DNA of 64,000 nt from Candidatus Hemicellulosilyticus sp. P3 (GCA_001543385.1 LPNH01000014.1:93621-157620), one strand, 5' to 3'; numbered from the stretch's first letter, positions 16,949 through 25,235 are shown. The notes: generated by a model from the letters alone, not told the origin. Numbers and translations are program-made.

Positions 16949-17283
16949 GGCAAGCAGAAATATACCGCAAAGACATTCTTGCAGGCATCTTAACAGAAGA
17001 AGGTGGCGAATACCGCTTTTGTTATGATGAAGCGTATCTCGCTCGTGAGGATGTGCTGCCTGTGAGTCTGACACTTCCATTACAGACGGATGCCTTTGTC
17101 AGTCCCGTGCTATTTCCGTTCTTTGACGGACTGATACCCGAAGGATGGTTGCTCGATGTGGCGCTCCGCAACACCGACATCAGCATCCTCGACCGCATGT
17201 CGTTACTGCTGCTGTGCTGCAAGGATTGCATCGGATCTGTCAGTGTCGTACCCATAATAAGGAAGGAGGCGGATGATGTGTAA
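16945..17283 (+). CDS. HipS-like protein (HipA amino-terminal subdomain), module 2
   Basis: A 112-residue separate amino-terminal subdomain of HipA: VLPVSLTLPLQTDAF and LFPFFDGLIPEGWLLDVALR are the characteristic couple_HipA segments, followed by LLLLCCKDCIGSVSVVP. By analogy with HipBST it may be the antitoxin of the kinase encoded next. It overlaps hipB2 by 4 bases and hipT2 by 11, so all three are translationally coupled. Confidence 0.85.
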   Translation: MRQAEIYRKDILAGILTEEGGEYRFCYDEAYLAREDVLPVSLTLPLQTDAFVSPVLFPFFDGLIPEGWLLDVALRNTDISILDRMSLLLLCCKDCIGSVSVVPIIRKEADDV

Positions 17284-18211
17284 GTGTCTGTATTGTTATC
17301 AACCTCTGGAGGAAGGCCAGAAAGAGTTCCATCCAGGTTGCGTCCGGAAGTTCTTCAGGACAAAAGATATCCCATCAATGGAATATCGGCATGAAGACCT
17401 TGATCGCCTGGCTGAGCAGGTCATACGCGACCAGACTTCACTAACGGGCGTTCAGCCCAAGCTGTCACTGAACCTCAGTAAATATGAGGGCTGCAGCCGA
17501 CTGACCATCGTGGGACTTTGGGGTGACTATATCTTCAAACCTCAGACAGATGGTTATCCGCAGTTGCCCGAAAACGAAGACCTGACGATGCACCTTGCTG
17601 AAGCAGCAAAGATAAGCGTCGTACCTCATAGCCTCATTCGTTTGGCCGACAGAAAACTCGGTTACATTACCAAGCGCATTGACCGCACCAAGAAAGGTGA
17701 GAAGATAGACATGGAGGACATGTGCCAACTAACGTTGCACCCGACAGAGTATAAATACAAGGGCTCGCACGAGCAGATCGCAAAGACAATAGCGCAATAT
17801 AGCAACACCCCTAAACTCGATCTGACGAACTATATGCAGCTCTTGCTTTTCTGCTTTGTGACTGGCAACAACGATATGCACCTGAAGAACTTCTCGCTCT
17901 ATCGTCCTTCTGAGAAATATCAGTTGTCGCCAGCCTATGACCTCCTTAACGCTGCTATTGCCAACCCAAAGGACAAAGAGGAGTTGGCACTACCCCTTTC
18001 TGGAAAAAGAGCAAACCTTCGTATGGACGATTTCCTAAGTGCGGCAAAGACAATGGGGCTGGAAGAGAACGTGGTGCAGCGTCTTATTTCAGAACTTCAT
18101 AAGGCTCTCCCAAAGTGGCAAACCCTCATTCAGGATTCCTTCCTCAGCGAAGACATGAAGTCTGCATATATGGAACTCATCATGTCCAGGCTGGCCCGTT
18201 TTCAGAAGTGA
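17273..18211 (+). CDS. HipT-like serine/threonine kinase toxin, module 2
   Basis: A 312-residue HipA-family kinase without the amino-terminal subdomain. It begins with a short zinc-finger-like segment (C3, C5, C8, then H20 and C23). The Gly-rich loop is SLTGVQPK (S56, T58), the catalytic loop is NNDMHLKNFS (D201, N206), and the metal site is SPAYD (D223). All catalytic residues are present. A strong Shine-Dalgarno-like AAGGAGG lies just upstream, and the second ATG (17276) has the better spacing. The target is unknown; HipA and HipT act on aminoacyl-tRNA synthetases. Confidence 0.85.
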   Translation: MMCKCLYCYQPLEEGQKEFHPGCVRKFFRTKDIPSMEYRHEDLDRLAEQVIRDQTSLTGVQPKLSLNLSKYEGCSRLTIVGLWGDYIFKPQTDGYPQLPENEDLTMHLAEAAKISVVPHSLIRLADRKLGYITKRIDRTKKGEKIDMEDMCQLTLHPTEYKYKGSHEQIAKTIAQYSNTPKLDLTNYMQLLLFCFVTGNNDMHLKNFSLYRPSEKYQLSPAYDLLNAAIANPKDKEELALPLSGKRANLRMDDFLSAAKTMGLEENVVQRLISELHKALPKWQTLIQDSFLSEDMKSAYMELIMSRLARFQK

Positions 18212-18302
18212 GCCCCTAAAATTCCTGGGATTTTCAATGGAAAACTCCCAAGATTTTCAATTGGGCTTTCATCTTTTGCAAGGGGTGTTTATGGCACAGA
18301 AC

Positions 18303-18333
18303 GAAAAAAAAACGAGGACGACCTCGCTTTTTC
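18303..18333. terminator. Bidirectional terminator between convergent genes
   Basis: CGAGG-ACGA-CCTCG is flanked by an A-run on the left and a T-run on the right. It can therefore stop transcripts from hipT2 (plus) and from the ImmA-like gene (minus), which converge here. Confidence 0.75.
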
Positions 18334-18349
18334 TTATACTATTATCTTA

Positions 18350-19237
18350 TCAGTGTATCTTAGGAGATCTATATGCCGACGTGTTGTACCAGTTGGCATC
18401 ATGCTTATATCTTGAAATAGCTATAGACGGGCTGATACCGCGATTAGATGCTTCCTGGGCTATGGTCTTCACAATCTTGTGTGGAGAGAGGCTGCTGCTG
18501 CCAACTCGTAAAATTCCAGTCCAAATGTCGTCTGGTATAAGCTGTTGCCGGGCAAACTCATTCGCCTCTTTCTCTCTGGAGTCGGTGGAGTATAAGGTGC
18601 CCTCCATAGAAATAAAGGCTTTTTGTTCTTCTGAAAGATGTTTTTCGATATGACATAATTCATGTAGAACATCAAAAGCCAGCTTGTCCATATCATTATA
18701 ACGATATGTCACAGTCACAGCTGGGTGACCATCCACAATAGTGCTATAGGCGTCAACAGGCACCTTATCCAATTTCTCGACCTCCACATATAAGATTCCG
18801 AATTGGTTTAGACAATCTCTCATTGACTGAACGGAAAGAGTGCGAGCATTAGCCATTTTTGCAATAGAATCTGCTGCTTTTAGGCCATTTCCTTTCTCGT
18901 AGATTGCTTGAGCTTTCGTTTTTGAAGTTGCCAGCCAATTCAACAGTAGCCATGTTTGCATGTTTTTCTCATCTATCTGCACCTTCTCACTATGCTTGTA
19001 TAAGCCTGCAACTTGTAATCTAAGTTCTGTGGAAGACAATAGGTCGAAAGAAAACATTTCCTTAACTTTAACTACTCGTTCAAGGCAAGGGAGGATAGAC
19101 ATTCTAAGCTTTTTGTATAACAAATTCAAGTTAAAAATTTCCGAACACGCCTTTTCAAAAGCAATAGCTTGTTGCTCTTCGGTCTGTCTTTCTTCCAATG
19201 CCTTGCAGTCGTACACATAGCCATTGTGCAGATTCAT
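18350..19237 (-). CDS. ImmA/IrrE-type metalloprotease domain, detached from its HTH part
   Basis: A 295-residue reading frame with the zinc protease motif HELCHIEKH (HExxH) near residue 194, and a helical region before it. It corresponds to the carboxy-terminal part of HigA-type antitoxins that fuse a Cro/CI domain to an ImmA/IrrE peptidase. Out of frame, the codons just before the ATG would read IPFKTW, which is the normal link to the helix-turn-helix part. The protein could still be made by re-initiation, because its ATG overlaps the stop of the shortened upstream frame (ATGA). In related proteins the peptidase domain cleaves regulators; the substrate here is unknown. Confidence 0.8.
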   Translation of the reverse strand: MNLHNGYVYDCKALEERQTEEQQAIAFEKACSEIFNLNLLYKKLRMSILPCLERVVKVKEMFSFDLLSSTELRLQVAGLYKHSEKVQIDEKNMQTWLLLNWLATSKTKAQAIYEKGNGLKAADSIAKMANARTLSVQSMRDCLNQFGILYVEVEKLDKVPVDAYSTIVDGHPAVTVTYRYNDMDKLAFDVLHELCHIEKHLSEEQKAFISMEGTLYSTDSREKEANEFARQQLIPDDIWTGILRVGSSSLSPHKIVKTIAQEASNRGISPSIAISRYKHDANWYNTSAYRSPKIH

Positions 19238-19386
19238 CCATGTCTTAAAAGGAATACAGTTGACTGCACACCAATCATTTGGGCAAAATCCTTTTGCTTG
19301 ATACCACGTTCCTGCAGCTCATCACGCAAGATTTCTCCTGGGTGTATTGCCCTGGCAGGAACTAATCTGTTAGTTTTTGTTGCCAT
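19234..19386 (-). pseudogene. HigA-like antitoxin amino-terminal fragment with internal deletion
   Basis: The 50-residue frame starts MATKTNRLVPARAIHPGEIL and RDELQERGIKQKDFAQMIGV, the classic HigA amino terminus. After the first helix of the helix-turn-helix it changes abruptly to STVFLLRHG and stops. The recognition helix and the rest of the DNA-binding domain, about 25-30 residues, are missing. The frame of the downstream ImmA-like part is shifted relative to this one. An out-of-frame deletion of roughly 70-90 bases explains both observations. Confidence 0.7.
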
Positions 19387-19702
19387 AATGCGTACTATCT
19401 ATTTCTATTAATTCGACCTCAATACCGTCATTTGTTTCTACAAACAACAGGCGTTCAACCATTCCATTTACAAGTCTTACCGAACTTTTAGGCTCGTCAC
19501 GTTGATACTTCAACTTTTCGTAATGAAGAAAACTGAAGTGCTTCAAATCTTCAGTAGAATCTACATCATACATGATGCGCACTGCCTTAATATAGCCGTC
19601 AACCAGTTTCTTATTCTTGCATATTTGTTTGTATTTTCTATCCTTGGTTTTGCCTGTCTCGTACAATTCAGATAACGCGATGTCACTAAAAGTTACTTTC
19701 AT
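19370..19702 (-). CDS. HigB/RelE-like toxin
   Basis: A 110-residue protein of the HigB (RelE/ParE superfamily) type: IALSELYETGKTKDRKY at the start, LHYEKLKYQRDEPKSSVRLV in the middle, and ERLLFVETNDGIEVELIEI strands at the end. RelE-type toxins cleave mRNA on the ribosome. It overlaps the start of the HigA-like fragment by 17 bases, the normal HigB-HigA order. The partner antitoxin has lost part of its DNA-binding domain while this toxin frame is intact, so the toxin may be weak, silent, or still held by the remaining parts. Confidence 0.75.
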   Translation of the reverse strand: MKVTFSDIALSELYETGKTKDRKYKQICKNKKLVDGYIKAVRIMYDVDSTEDLKHFSFLHYEKLKYQRDEPKSSVRLVNGMVERLLFVETNDGIEVELIEIDSTHYGNKN

Positions 19703-19730
19703 GCTGCGAATAGTTTTGTACTCTGACGCT

Positions 19731-19739
19731 GCAAAGATA
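19731..19739 (-). promoter_or_regulatory. -7 box upstream of higB
   Basis: On the minus strand TATCTTTGC lies 29 bases before the higB start codon. It fits the Bacteroidetes -7 consensus; the -33 element is not at the ideal distance. Confidence 0.55.
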
Positions 19740-20028
19740 AGTCAAAATTCCCAAATATGGTAATTTTTACAAGGAAAATATTGTTGGTGGATTTAACAAG
19801 TGAATGCAGCAACTCAAGGAAAATGTACGAAGAATTTGTTTTTAGGGAAGTCGAAATCCAAGATTTTGCGAGGACGACGATTCGGTTTCAGTTGAACGGA
19901 ATGGATGAAGTCGGCGAAGATAGCGGAGAAATCGGCGTGTTTTGGGATGTGATTTAGATTAGAAAAGTTGTCATTTTAGAAGGCAGAAAGGAATCGTGTG
20001 CAAAAGTCATTGCGTGGCGGGTTGACGG

Positions 20029-20072
20029 GAAAGCCGGTTTCCGAGGGCTGAGGCTCTTGGAAACCGGCTTTC
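20029..20072. terminator. Perfect 14-bp hairpin after the dipeptidase gene
   Basis: GAAAGCCGGTTTCC and GGAAACCGGCTTTC are exact complements separated by 16 bases. It lies 31 bases past the stop of the minus-strand C69 gene and lacks a T-run. Confidence 0.55.
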
Positions 20073-20102
20073 GAGGGTTGGATTGCCGCTGGGGCAGGGA
20101 GG

Positions 20103-21863
20103 CTATTTTTCGCGGATGACGTCGCCGTGGTCGTTGACGATCATGCGCTGCCACGCTTCGCGGTAGTGGGGCTGCAGGGGGAAGGCGGCCTGGCCGGTGG
20201 CGGTGCGCTCGAAACTGCCGTTTTTCTCTTTTTTGATGTTGCCGTCCATGTATTTGACGAGCAGGTAGCGGTCGAGGTTGTTCCACTCAAGCATCATCTC
20301 TTCGGCCTGACGGTTGGAGAAGTCGTTGAGCAGGCGTTCGAGGGCCTCACCCTCGTTCTGGGCGGCACGTTTGTCGAATTTGTGCACTGCCTCTGCATAG
20401 TGCTTTTCCAGGCTGTTTTGCACGCCCTGCACATCTTTTATCATGTCGCTGTAACGGCTGTAGAGGAAGTTGCTGACGCGGTTGAAGAGCCAGAAGGCTG
20501 AGGTTTCGCTGTAGGTGACCATGTCGCCGTTGCCCTCGCGGAAGCAGAGGGGGATTTCGGTGATGCCGCAGTACATGGGGCAGTAGACGGTGGAGTAGGT
20601 GTCGTCGACGCCGAACCAGAGGATGCCGCCTATTTTGGAGGGCAGCCAGCCGCGGCACTGGGCCACGAAGGAGAAGCCGGTCTGCTGGGTGGAGGTGGCA
20701 CGCTCGTGGACGTAGGTGTGTCCGTCGAGTTCGAAGCCCATGGGACGCCAGCGGTAGGGGCAGTTGAAGGGGCCTGCGCCGAGGTCTTTGCTCATGTCCA
20801 TGGAGGTGCCCTCGTAGTGGTCGCGCATCAGGGCCATGGCTTCGAGCACGTCGATTTTGTGGTCGGGTTTGATCCAGAGCGGCAAGCGCTCGGCGGTGGC
20901 GTCGCCCATGGCGTATTTTTCGTAGCGCTCCATGCCGGAGGCCACACGGCGGAACATGGCGTAGACACGGGCGTCGCAGCCGCGCATGGCGCTGAAGGTG
21001 AGCGGGGCGTAGGTGTCGGCGAACGAGAAGTCCTCGTCCTTGCCGTCGAACCAGCCGCAGGCACGGGCGTAGGTGACGACTTCGGCGGAGTAGATACATT
21101 CCACCTCGGGCTCGTAGAGGTAGCTCATATGGGCGCTGCTGATGGTGCTGTGGAGCCCTTTGCCTTTGGCCTTGCTGAAGCGCTTGCCCTCCTGCGGGAA
21201 GCGGGTGATGCGGGCCTGGTTGGCATGGCCGCTGACGTAGCCGTCGGGTATGCGGCGGGCCACCCAGACAGCTCCGTCGGTGTATTTGTATTTCAGTTTC
21301 TTGGCCAGGTCGGCTTGGACGGGGGTGGAGCGCTTGCCGATCAGCTCCAGAATCCAGACCTCGTCGGGGTCGGCGATGGAGAAGCTCTCACCCTCGCTGC
21401 AGTAACCGTAGTCGGCCACCAGTTTGGTCATCCACCAAATGGCTTCGCGGGCGTTTTTGGCACGCTGCAGGGTGACGTAGATGAGCGAGCCATAGTCGAT
21501 GCCCTTGACCGGCTCTTTCCAGCACTCCTCTCGGCCGCCGTAGGTGGTTTCGCCGATGGCCAGCTGGTATTCGTTGATGTTGCCCACCACGCTGTAGGTG
21601 TGGGCCACCTGGGGAATTTCGAACAGCTGGCGTCCGCTGTCCCAGTCGACGAGCATGAACATGGTGCCCGCGGGATAGTCGGCGGCCTTGCGGTAGTAAA
21701 GTTCGCCGTAGAGGGTGTGACTGTCGGCGGCATAGGTGATCATGGTGCTGCCGTCCTTAGTGGCACCTTTGGTGAAAAGGAAATTGGTGCAGGCGTCGGC
21801 CACGGAACCGGCCAGAAGGGCGGCTCCGAAGAACGCTGCCGCCAAGATACGGTTAAGTTTCAT
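20103..21863 (-). CDS. C69 family (U34) dipeptidase, exported
   Basis: A 586-residue exported peptidase. The ATG at 21863 gives a clear signal peptide (MKLNRILAAAFFGAALLAGS...ADA), and the residue after the cleavage site is Cys25 in CTNFLFTKGATKDGS. Family C69 enzymes are Ntn hydrolases whose amino-terminal Cys is the nucleophile, so this is exactly the expected arrangement. An in-frame start 40 codons earlier would bury this signal and is rejected. The product probably degrades dipeptides in the periplasm or outside. The gene stands alone, with a terminator of the neighbouring gene upstream and a perfect hairpin downstream. Confidence 0.9.
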   Translation of the reverse strand: MKLNRILAAAFFGAALLAGSVADACTNFLFTKGATKDGSTMITYAADSHTLYGELYYRKAADYPAGTMFMLVDWDSGRQLFEIPQVAHTYSVVGNINEYQLAIGETTYGGREECWKEPVKGIDYGSLIYVTLQRAKNAREAIWWMTKLVADYGYCSEGESFSIADPDEVWILELIGKRSTPVQADLAKKLKYKYTDGAVWVARRIPDGYVSGHANQARITRFPQEGKRFSKAKGKGLHSTISSAHMSYLYEPEVECIYSAEVVTYARACGWFDGKDEDFSFADTYAPLTFSAMRGCDARVYAMFRRVASGMERYEKYAMGDATAERLPLWIKPDHKIDVLEAMALMRDHYEGTSMDMSKDLGAGPFNCPYRWRPMGFELDGHTYVHERATSTQQTGFSFVAQCRGWLPSKIGGILWFGVDDTYSTVYCPMYCGITEIPLCFREGNGDMVTYSETSAFWLFNRVSNFLYSRYSDMIKDVQGVQNSLEKHYAEAVHKFDKRAAQNEGEALERLLNDFSNRQAEEMMLEWNNLDRYLLVKYMDGNIKKEKNGSFERTATGQAAFPLQPHYREAWQRMIVNDHGDVIREK

Positions 21864-21926
21864 ATTGTTTGCTGTTTTATTGTTGTCAAACGGATTGCAA
21901 TGATACGAATTTTTCCGATATGTGGC

Positions 21927-21959
21927 AAAAAAAACGCGCCGGCCGGATGGCTGGCGCGT
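21927..21959 (-). terminator. Rho-independent terminator of tdh
   Basis: On the minus strand ACGCGCCAGCC-ATCC-GGCCGGCGCGT (one mismatch) is followed by seven T. It begins 25 bases after the tdh stop. Confidence 0.85.
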
Positions 21960-21983
21960 CAGGGTTTGACTTGGGCGACTCAA

Positions 21984-22931
21984 TCAAAGCAGTTTTTTCT
22001 TCAGGTTGAGTATCATGTCCTCGGTCATGCGCTCGAGGTCGTACTGTGGGTTCCAGCCCCACTCGTTGCGGGCGCAGCTGTCGTCCATCTTGTCGGGCCA
22101 GCTGTCGGCGATGGCTTGCTTGACGGGCTCGGGCTCGTAGACCATCTCGAAGGCGGGGTAGTGCTTGCGGATGGCATTGTAGATGATTTCGGGGTCGAAG
22201 CTCATCGAGGTGACGTTGAAGCTGTTACGATGGACCAGCTTGGCAGGGTCGGCCTCCATGATGTCGACCATGGCTTTCAGCGCGTCGGGCATGTACATCA
22301 TGTCCATGTAGGTGCCTTTCTTGAGCGGGCAGACGAATTTCTCGCCTTTGACGGCGGCGTAGTAGATTTCCACAGCATAGTCGGTGGTGCCGCCACCCGG
22401 AAGGGTCTGGTAGCTGATGAGGCCCGGGAAGCGGACGCTGCGGGTGTCGACGCCGAAACGGGTGAAATAGTAGTCGGAGAGGAGCTCGCCGGTGACTTTG
22501 GTGACACCGTAGATGGTGTTGGGGCGCTGGATGGTGTCCTGCGGCGTGTTGTCGTGCGGCGTGGAGGGGCCGAAGGCTCCGATGGAGCTGGGGGTGAAGA
22601 CGGCGCAGCCGAAGAGGCGGGCCACCTCGAGGCAGTTGACGAGGCTGCCGATGCCGACGTTCCAGCCCAGCATGGGGTTGAGCTCGGCGGTGGCCGACAG
22701 GATGGCGGCGAGGTTGTAGATGGTGTCGATGTTGTACTGCTTGACGGCAGCGGCTATCTGCATGATCTGGGTCGAGTCGATGCGCTCGACGGGGCCCCGC
22801 TCGTAGGGGTCGCCCTTGAGCGGGCGGAGGTCGCTGCAGACCACATTGTTGTCACCATAGATGTCGCGCAGGGTGCGGGTGAGTTCGGAGCCGATCTGAC
22901 CGCCTGCACCAACAATAAGTATCCTTTTCAT
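21984..22931 (-). CDS. tdh: L-threonine 3-dehydrogenase (short-chain, epimerase-like type)
   Basis: A 315-residue SDR protein that oxidises L-threonine to 2-amino-3-oxobutyrate with NAD. The dinucleotide site is ILIVGAGGQIGSEL at the start. The substrate region has SSIGAFGPSTPHDNTP, and the catalytic pair is in YGVTKVTGE (Tyr near 141, Lys four residues later). The GLISYQTLPGGGTTDYAVEI stretch is typical of the epimerase-like threonine dehydrogenases rather than sugar epimerases. The kbl gene for the next step lies on the same strand 1 kb away, separated by a DUF308 gene. The pathway yields glycine and acetyl-CoA. Confidence 0.9.
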   Translation of the reverse strand: MKRILIVGAGGQIGSELTRTLRDIYGDNNVVCSDLRPLKGDPYERGPVERIDSTQIMQIAAAVKQYNIDTIYNLAAILSATAELNPMLGWNVGIGSLVNCLEVARLFGCAVFTPSSIGAFGPSTPHDNTPQDTIQRPNTIYGVTKVTGELLSDYYFTRFGVDTRSVRFPGLISYQTLPGGGTTDYAVEIYYAAVKGEKFVCPLKKGTYMDMMYMPDALKAMVDIMEADPAKLVHRNSFNVTSMSFDPEIIYNAIRKHYPAFEMVYEPEPVKQAIADSWPDKMDDSCARNEWGWNPQYDLERMTEDMILNLKKKLL

Positions 22932-23137
22932 AGTTATTTTGAAGTTAATATTATCGCTTAAAATGAGGCTTTCTTTCTCTAACCGACAATCAACCTTGTT
23001 TTTGCGGAATCAGGCCGCCTCGATTAGAATCTACGAAAATACAAAATAAAACTGAAAAAGAGGACTGTTTTCAAAGAAAATGGCACCGGCAAGGCTCCTT
23101 TGTCCGCCGGGAGGCCTGCGGCAGCGCCATTGGACAA

Positions 23138-23183
23138 ATGCAGCGAGGGCGGCCGGCATTGTTGCCGGCCGCCCTCGCTGCAT
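23138..23183. terminator. Perfect 21-bp hairpin after the DUF308 gene
   Basis: The arm 23138-23158 (starting ATGCAGCGAGGG) is an exact complement of 23163-23183, with a TTGT loop. It is one of the longest perfect stems in the window and is placed 15 bases after the DUF308 stop (minus strand). Only two or three T follow, so termination may rely on the hairpin alone. Confidence 0.6.
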
Positions 23184-23198
23184 AACATCAAGCGGGGC

Positions 23199-23804
23199 TT
23201 AATTGTCCGACACGGCGGAGTCCGGGTTGACATCGTCAATGGGGATGGCCGTGGCACTTTCGCGAAGGTCGCGCAAGCGGTTGCCGATGTGCTTCAAGGC
23301 CACCAGGGCCACCAGGCGCACCACACCGTTGGCGAAGATGCCGGTGCCGATGAGGAAGCCGAGCACCGACCCTGTCGTCGACGGGTTGTGCAGCGCCAGA
23401 AAGCCCAGCACCATGCTGCAAAAACCCAGCAGCAACATGACCCACCATTTGGTGTAGCCGCCACGCTTGTAGTCGAACGCCAGCACCCACAGCGAGATGC
23501 CCTCGAACATCACCCACAGCGAGAAGACCACCACCATGGTTCCGGCGGCGATGAAGCCGTTGCTGAAGAAGATGAGGCCCACGATGATCTGGAGCACACC
23601 CAGCAGGGTTGTCGAGCCCGCGTTGGGCAGCAGGCGTTGCGCACGCAGGCCGAAAAGCAATGTCGAGCAGCCCGACAACAGGATGAGCAGGCCGGCCAAC
23701 CACGCCATGGAGACAAAAATCTCGCCCGGATGAATCATACAGGCGACTCCCAGCACCATCAATAACAATGCGGTGACAATCAAATAAATGTTTAGTTTCT
23801 TCAT
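23199..23804 (-). CDS. DUF308 (HdeD-like) membrane protein
   Basis: A 201-residue protein with six predicted membrane segments in three pairs, the HdeD/DUF308 layout: LNIYLIVTALLLMVLGVACM, then WLAGLLILLSGCSTLLFGL, and so on. It ends in a short polar tail. HdeD is linked to acid resistance in E. coli; the role in Bacteroidetes is unknown. It lies between kbl and tdh on the same strand. The perfect hairpin downstream and 267 bases to tdh suggest it is not simply part of a threonine operon. Confidence 0.8.
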   Translation of the reverse strand: MKKLNIYLIVTALLLMVLGVACMIHPGEIFVSMAWLAGLLILLSGCSTLLFGLRAQRLLPNAGSTTLLGVLQIIVGLIFFSNGFIAAGTMVVVFSLWVMFEGISLWVLAFDYKRGGYTKWWVMLLLGFCSMVLGFLALHNPSTTGSVLGFLIGTGIFANGVVRLVALVALKHIGNRLRDLRESATAIPIDDVNPDSAVSDN

Positions 23805-23887
23805 ATCAGTGATTTTAGATTGGTCATTTCGGTTCCCGTAGTGGAGAATATAACGCCCGACTGTGGCTTTTTATTGCCACCACTGTA

Positions 23888-23922
23888 AAAAGAAGAAGGG
23901 TGGGCTGTGTGCGCCCACCCTT
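23888..23922 (-). terminator. Terminator of kbl
   Basis: On the minus strand AAGGGTGGGC, a 7-base loop and GCCCACCCTT are followed by CTTCTTTTT. It begins 26 bases after the kbl stop. Confidence 0.8.
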
Positions 23923-23947
23923 CGTGTCATTTTGCTGCAGAGGTGTC

Positions 23948-25129
23948 TCAGCCCTCGATTTCCTTGCGGACTTTCTTGAAGGCCTCGATGCACTTGTCGA
24001 GGTGCTCGTGCTCGTGGGCGGCGCTGATCTGCACGCGGATGCGGGCCTGGCCTTTTGGCACCACGGGATAGTAGAAGCCGGTGACGAAGATGCCCTCTTC
24101 CTGCATCTTGGCGGCATACTGCTGGCTCTTGGCAGCGTCGTAGATCATGACGGCGCAGATGGCGCTCTCGCTGGGTTTGCAGTCGAAGCCCTCTTCTTTC
24201 ATGCGGCGCAGGAAGTAGTCGGTGTTTTCGTGCAGCTTGTCCTGCAGGGTGTTGGTCTCGCTCATCATCTCAAACATACGGATGCCGGCGGCCACGAGGC
24301 CCGGAGCCATGGAGTTGGAGAAGAGATAGGGACGGCTGCGCTGGCGCAGCATGTCGATGATTTCCTTGCGGCCTGTGGTGAAGCCGCCCATGGCGCCGCC
24401 GAAGGCCTTGCCCAGTGTGCCGGTCAGTATCTCGATCTGGCCGCGCAGGTTGTAGCGCTCTGTGACACCGCGGCCGGTCTTGCCGACCACGCCGGCGCTG
24501 TGGCTTTCGTCGACCATCACCATGGCGTCGTATTTCTGGGCCAGGGCATAGATTTTGTCGAGCGGGCAGACGTTGCCGTCCATGGAAAAGACACCGTCGG
24601 TGACGATGACGCGGAAGCGGTTTTTCTGAGCCGCCTTGAGCTGCTCCTCGAGGTCGGCCATGTCGGCGTTGGCGTAGCGATAGCGCTGTGCCTTGCACAG
24701 ACGCACGCCGTCGATGATGGAGGCATGGTTGAGGGCGTCGCTGATGATGGCGTCCTCTTCGGTGAGCAGCGGCTCGAAGACACCGCCGTTGGCGTCGAAG
24801 CAGGCGGCATAGAGAATGGTGTCCTCAGTGCCGAAAAACTCGGCAATCTTCTTTTCAAGCTGTTTGTGGAGATCCTGGCATCCGCAGATGAAACGCACGC
24901 TGGCCATACCGTAGCCACGGGCGTCCATGCCTTTTTTTGCAGCCTCGATCAACTCGGGGTTGTCCGCCAGGCCCAGATAGTTGTTGGCGCAGAAGTTCAG
25001 GCACTTTTTGCCTTTCACCATAATCTCGGCTCCCTGCGGGCTCTCGATGATGCGTTCATGTTTGTACAGACCGGCAGCCTCGATGTCGGCCAACTCTTTC
25101 TGAAGATGCTGTTGGAATTTTGTATACAT
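23948..25129 (-). CDS. kbl: Glycine C-acetyltransferase (2-amino-3-ketobutyrate CoA ligase)
   Basis: A 393-residue PLP enzyme of the alpha-oxoamine synthase family that cleaves 2-amino-3-oxobutyrate with CoA to glycine and acetyl-CoA. Visible motifs are NFCANNYLGLADNPELIEAA near residue 45, DESHSAGVVGKTGRG near 205 (the Asp that binds the PLP ring nitrogen), and TGTLGKAFGGAMGG near 240 with the PLP lysine. The length equals the E. coli enzyme. With tdh it completes threonine breakdown. The start is supported by a -7 box 35 bases upstream. Confidence 0.95.
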   Translation of the reverse strand: MYTKFQQHLQKELADIEAAGLYKHERIIESPQGAEIMVKGKKCLNFCANNYLGLADNPELIEAAKKGMDARGYGMASVRFICGCQDLHKQLEKKIAEFFGTEDTILYAACFDANGGVFEPLLTEEDAIISDALNHASIIDGVRLCKAQRYRYANADMADLEEQLKAAQKNRFRVIVTDGVFSMDGNVCPLDKIYALAQKYDAMVMVDESHSAGVVGKTGRGVTERYNLRGQIEILTGTLGKAFGGAMGGFTTGRKEIIDMLRQRSRPYLFSNSMAPGLVAAGIRMFEMMSETNTLQDKLHENTDYFLRRMKEEGFDCKPSESAICAVMIYDAAKSQQYAAKMQEEGIFVTGFYYPVVPKGQARIRVQISAAHEHEHLDKCIEAFKKVRKEIEG

Positions 25130-25163
25130 GGTTTTGAATGTTTGGAGTTCGGTTTATATCCCT

Positions 25164-25172
25164 GCAAAGGTA
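25164..25172 (-). promoter_or_regulatory. -7 box of kbl
   Basis: TACCTTTGC on the minus strand, 35 bases before the kbl start codon. It matches the Bacteroidetes -7 consensus. Confidence 0.6.
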
Positions 25173-25235
25173 CAATATTTTTCTTTACTGATAAAATTGA
25201 GCCTGCCGTCAGAAAACCAATTGAACTTCTTTTTG

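Larger units (their letters stand above)
19703..20102. other. Right edge of the accessory island
   Basis: Apart from the higB promoter box and a hairpin near the dipeptidase gene I see no supported feature. A 66-codon frame at 19757-19957 has no recognisable family. Base composition changes from AT-rich to GC-rich near 19980, which is probably the island boundary. Confidence 0.5.

Noticed and set aside
19757..19957. 66-codon frame at the right island edge
   Set aside because: No recognisable motif and it spans the composition change. A transposase origin was considered but not supported.
20706..22961. A 751-codon open frame on the plus strand opposite the dipeptidase and tdh genes
   Set aside because: It has a repetitive Val/Gly/Ala/His-rich composition and no motifs, and it runs antisense to two clear genes. 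It arises from the high GC content and codon bias of the real genes.
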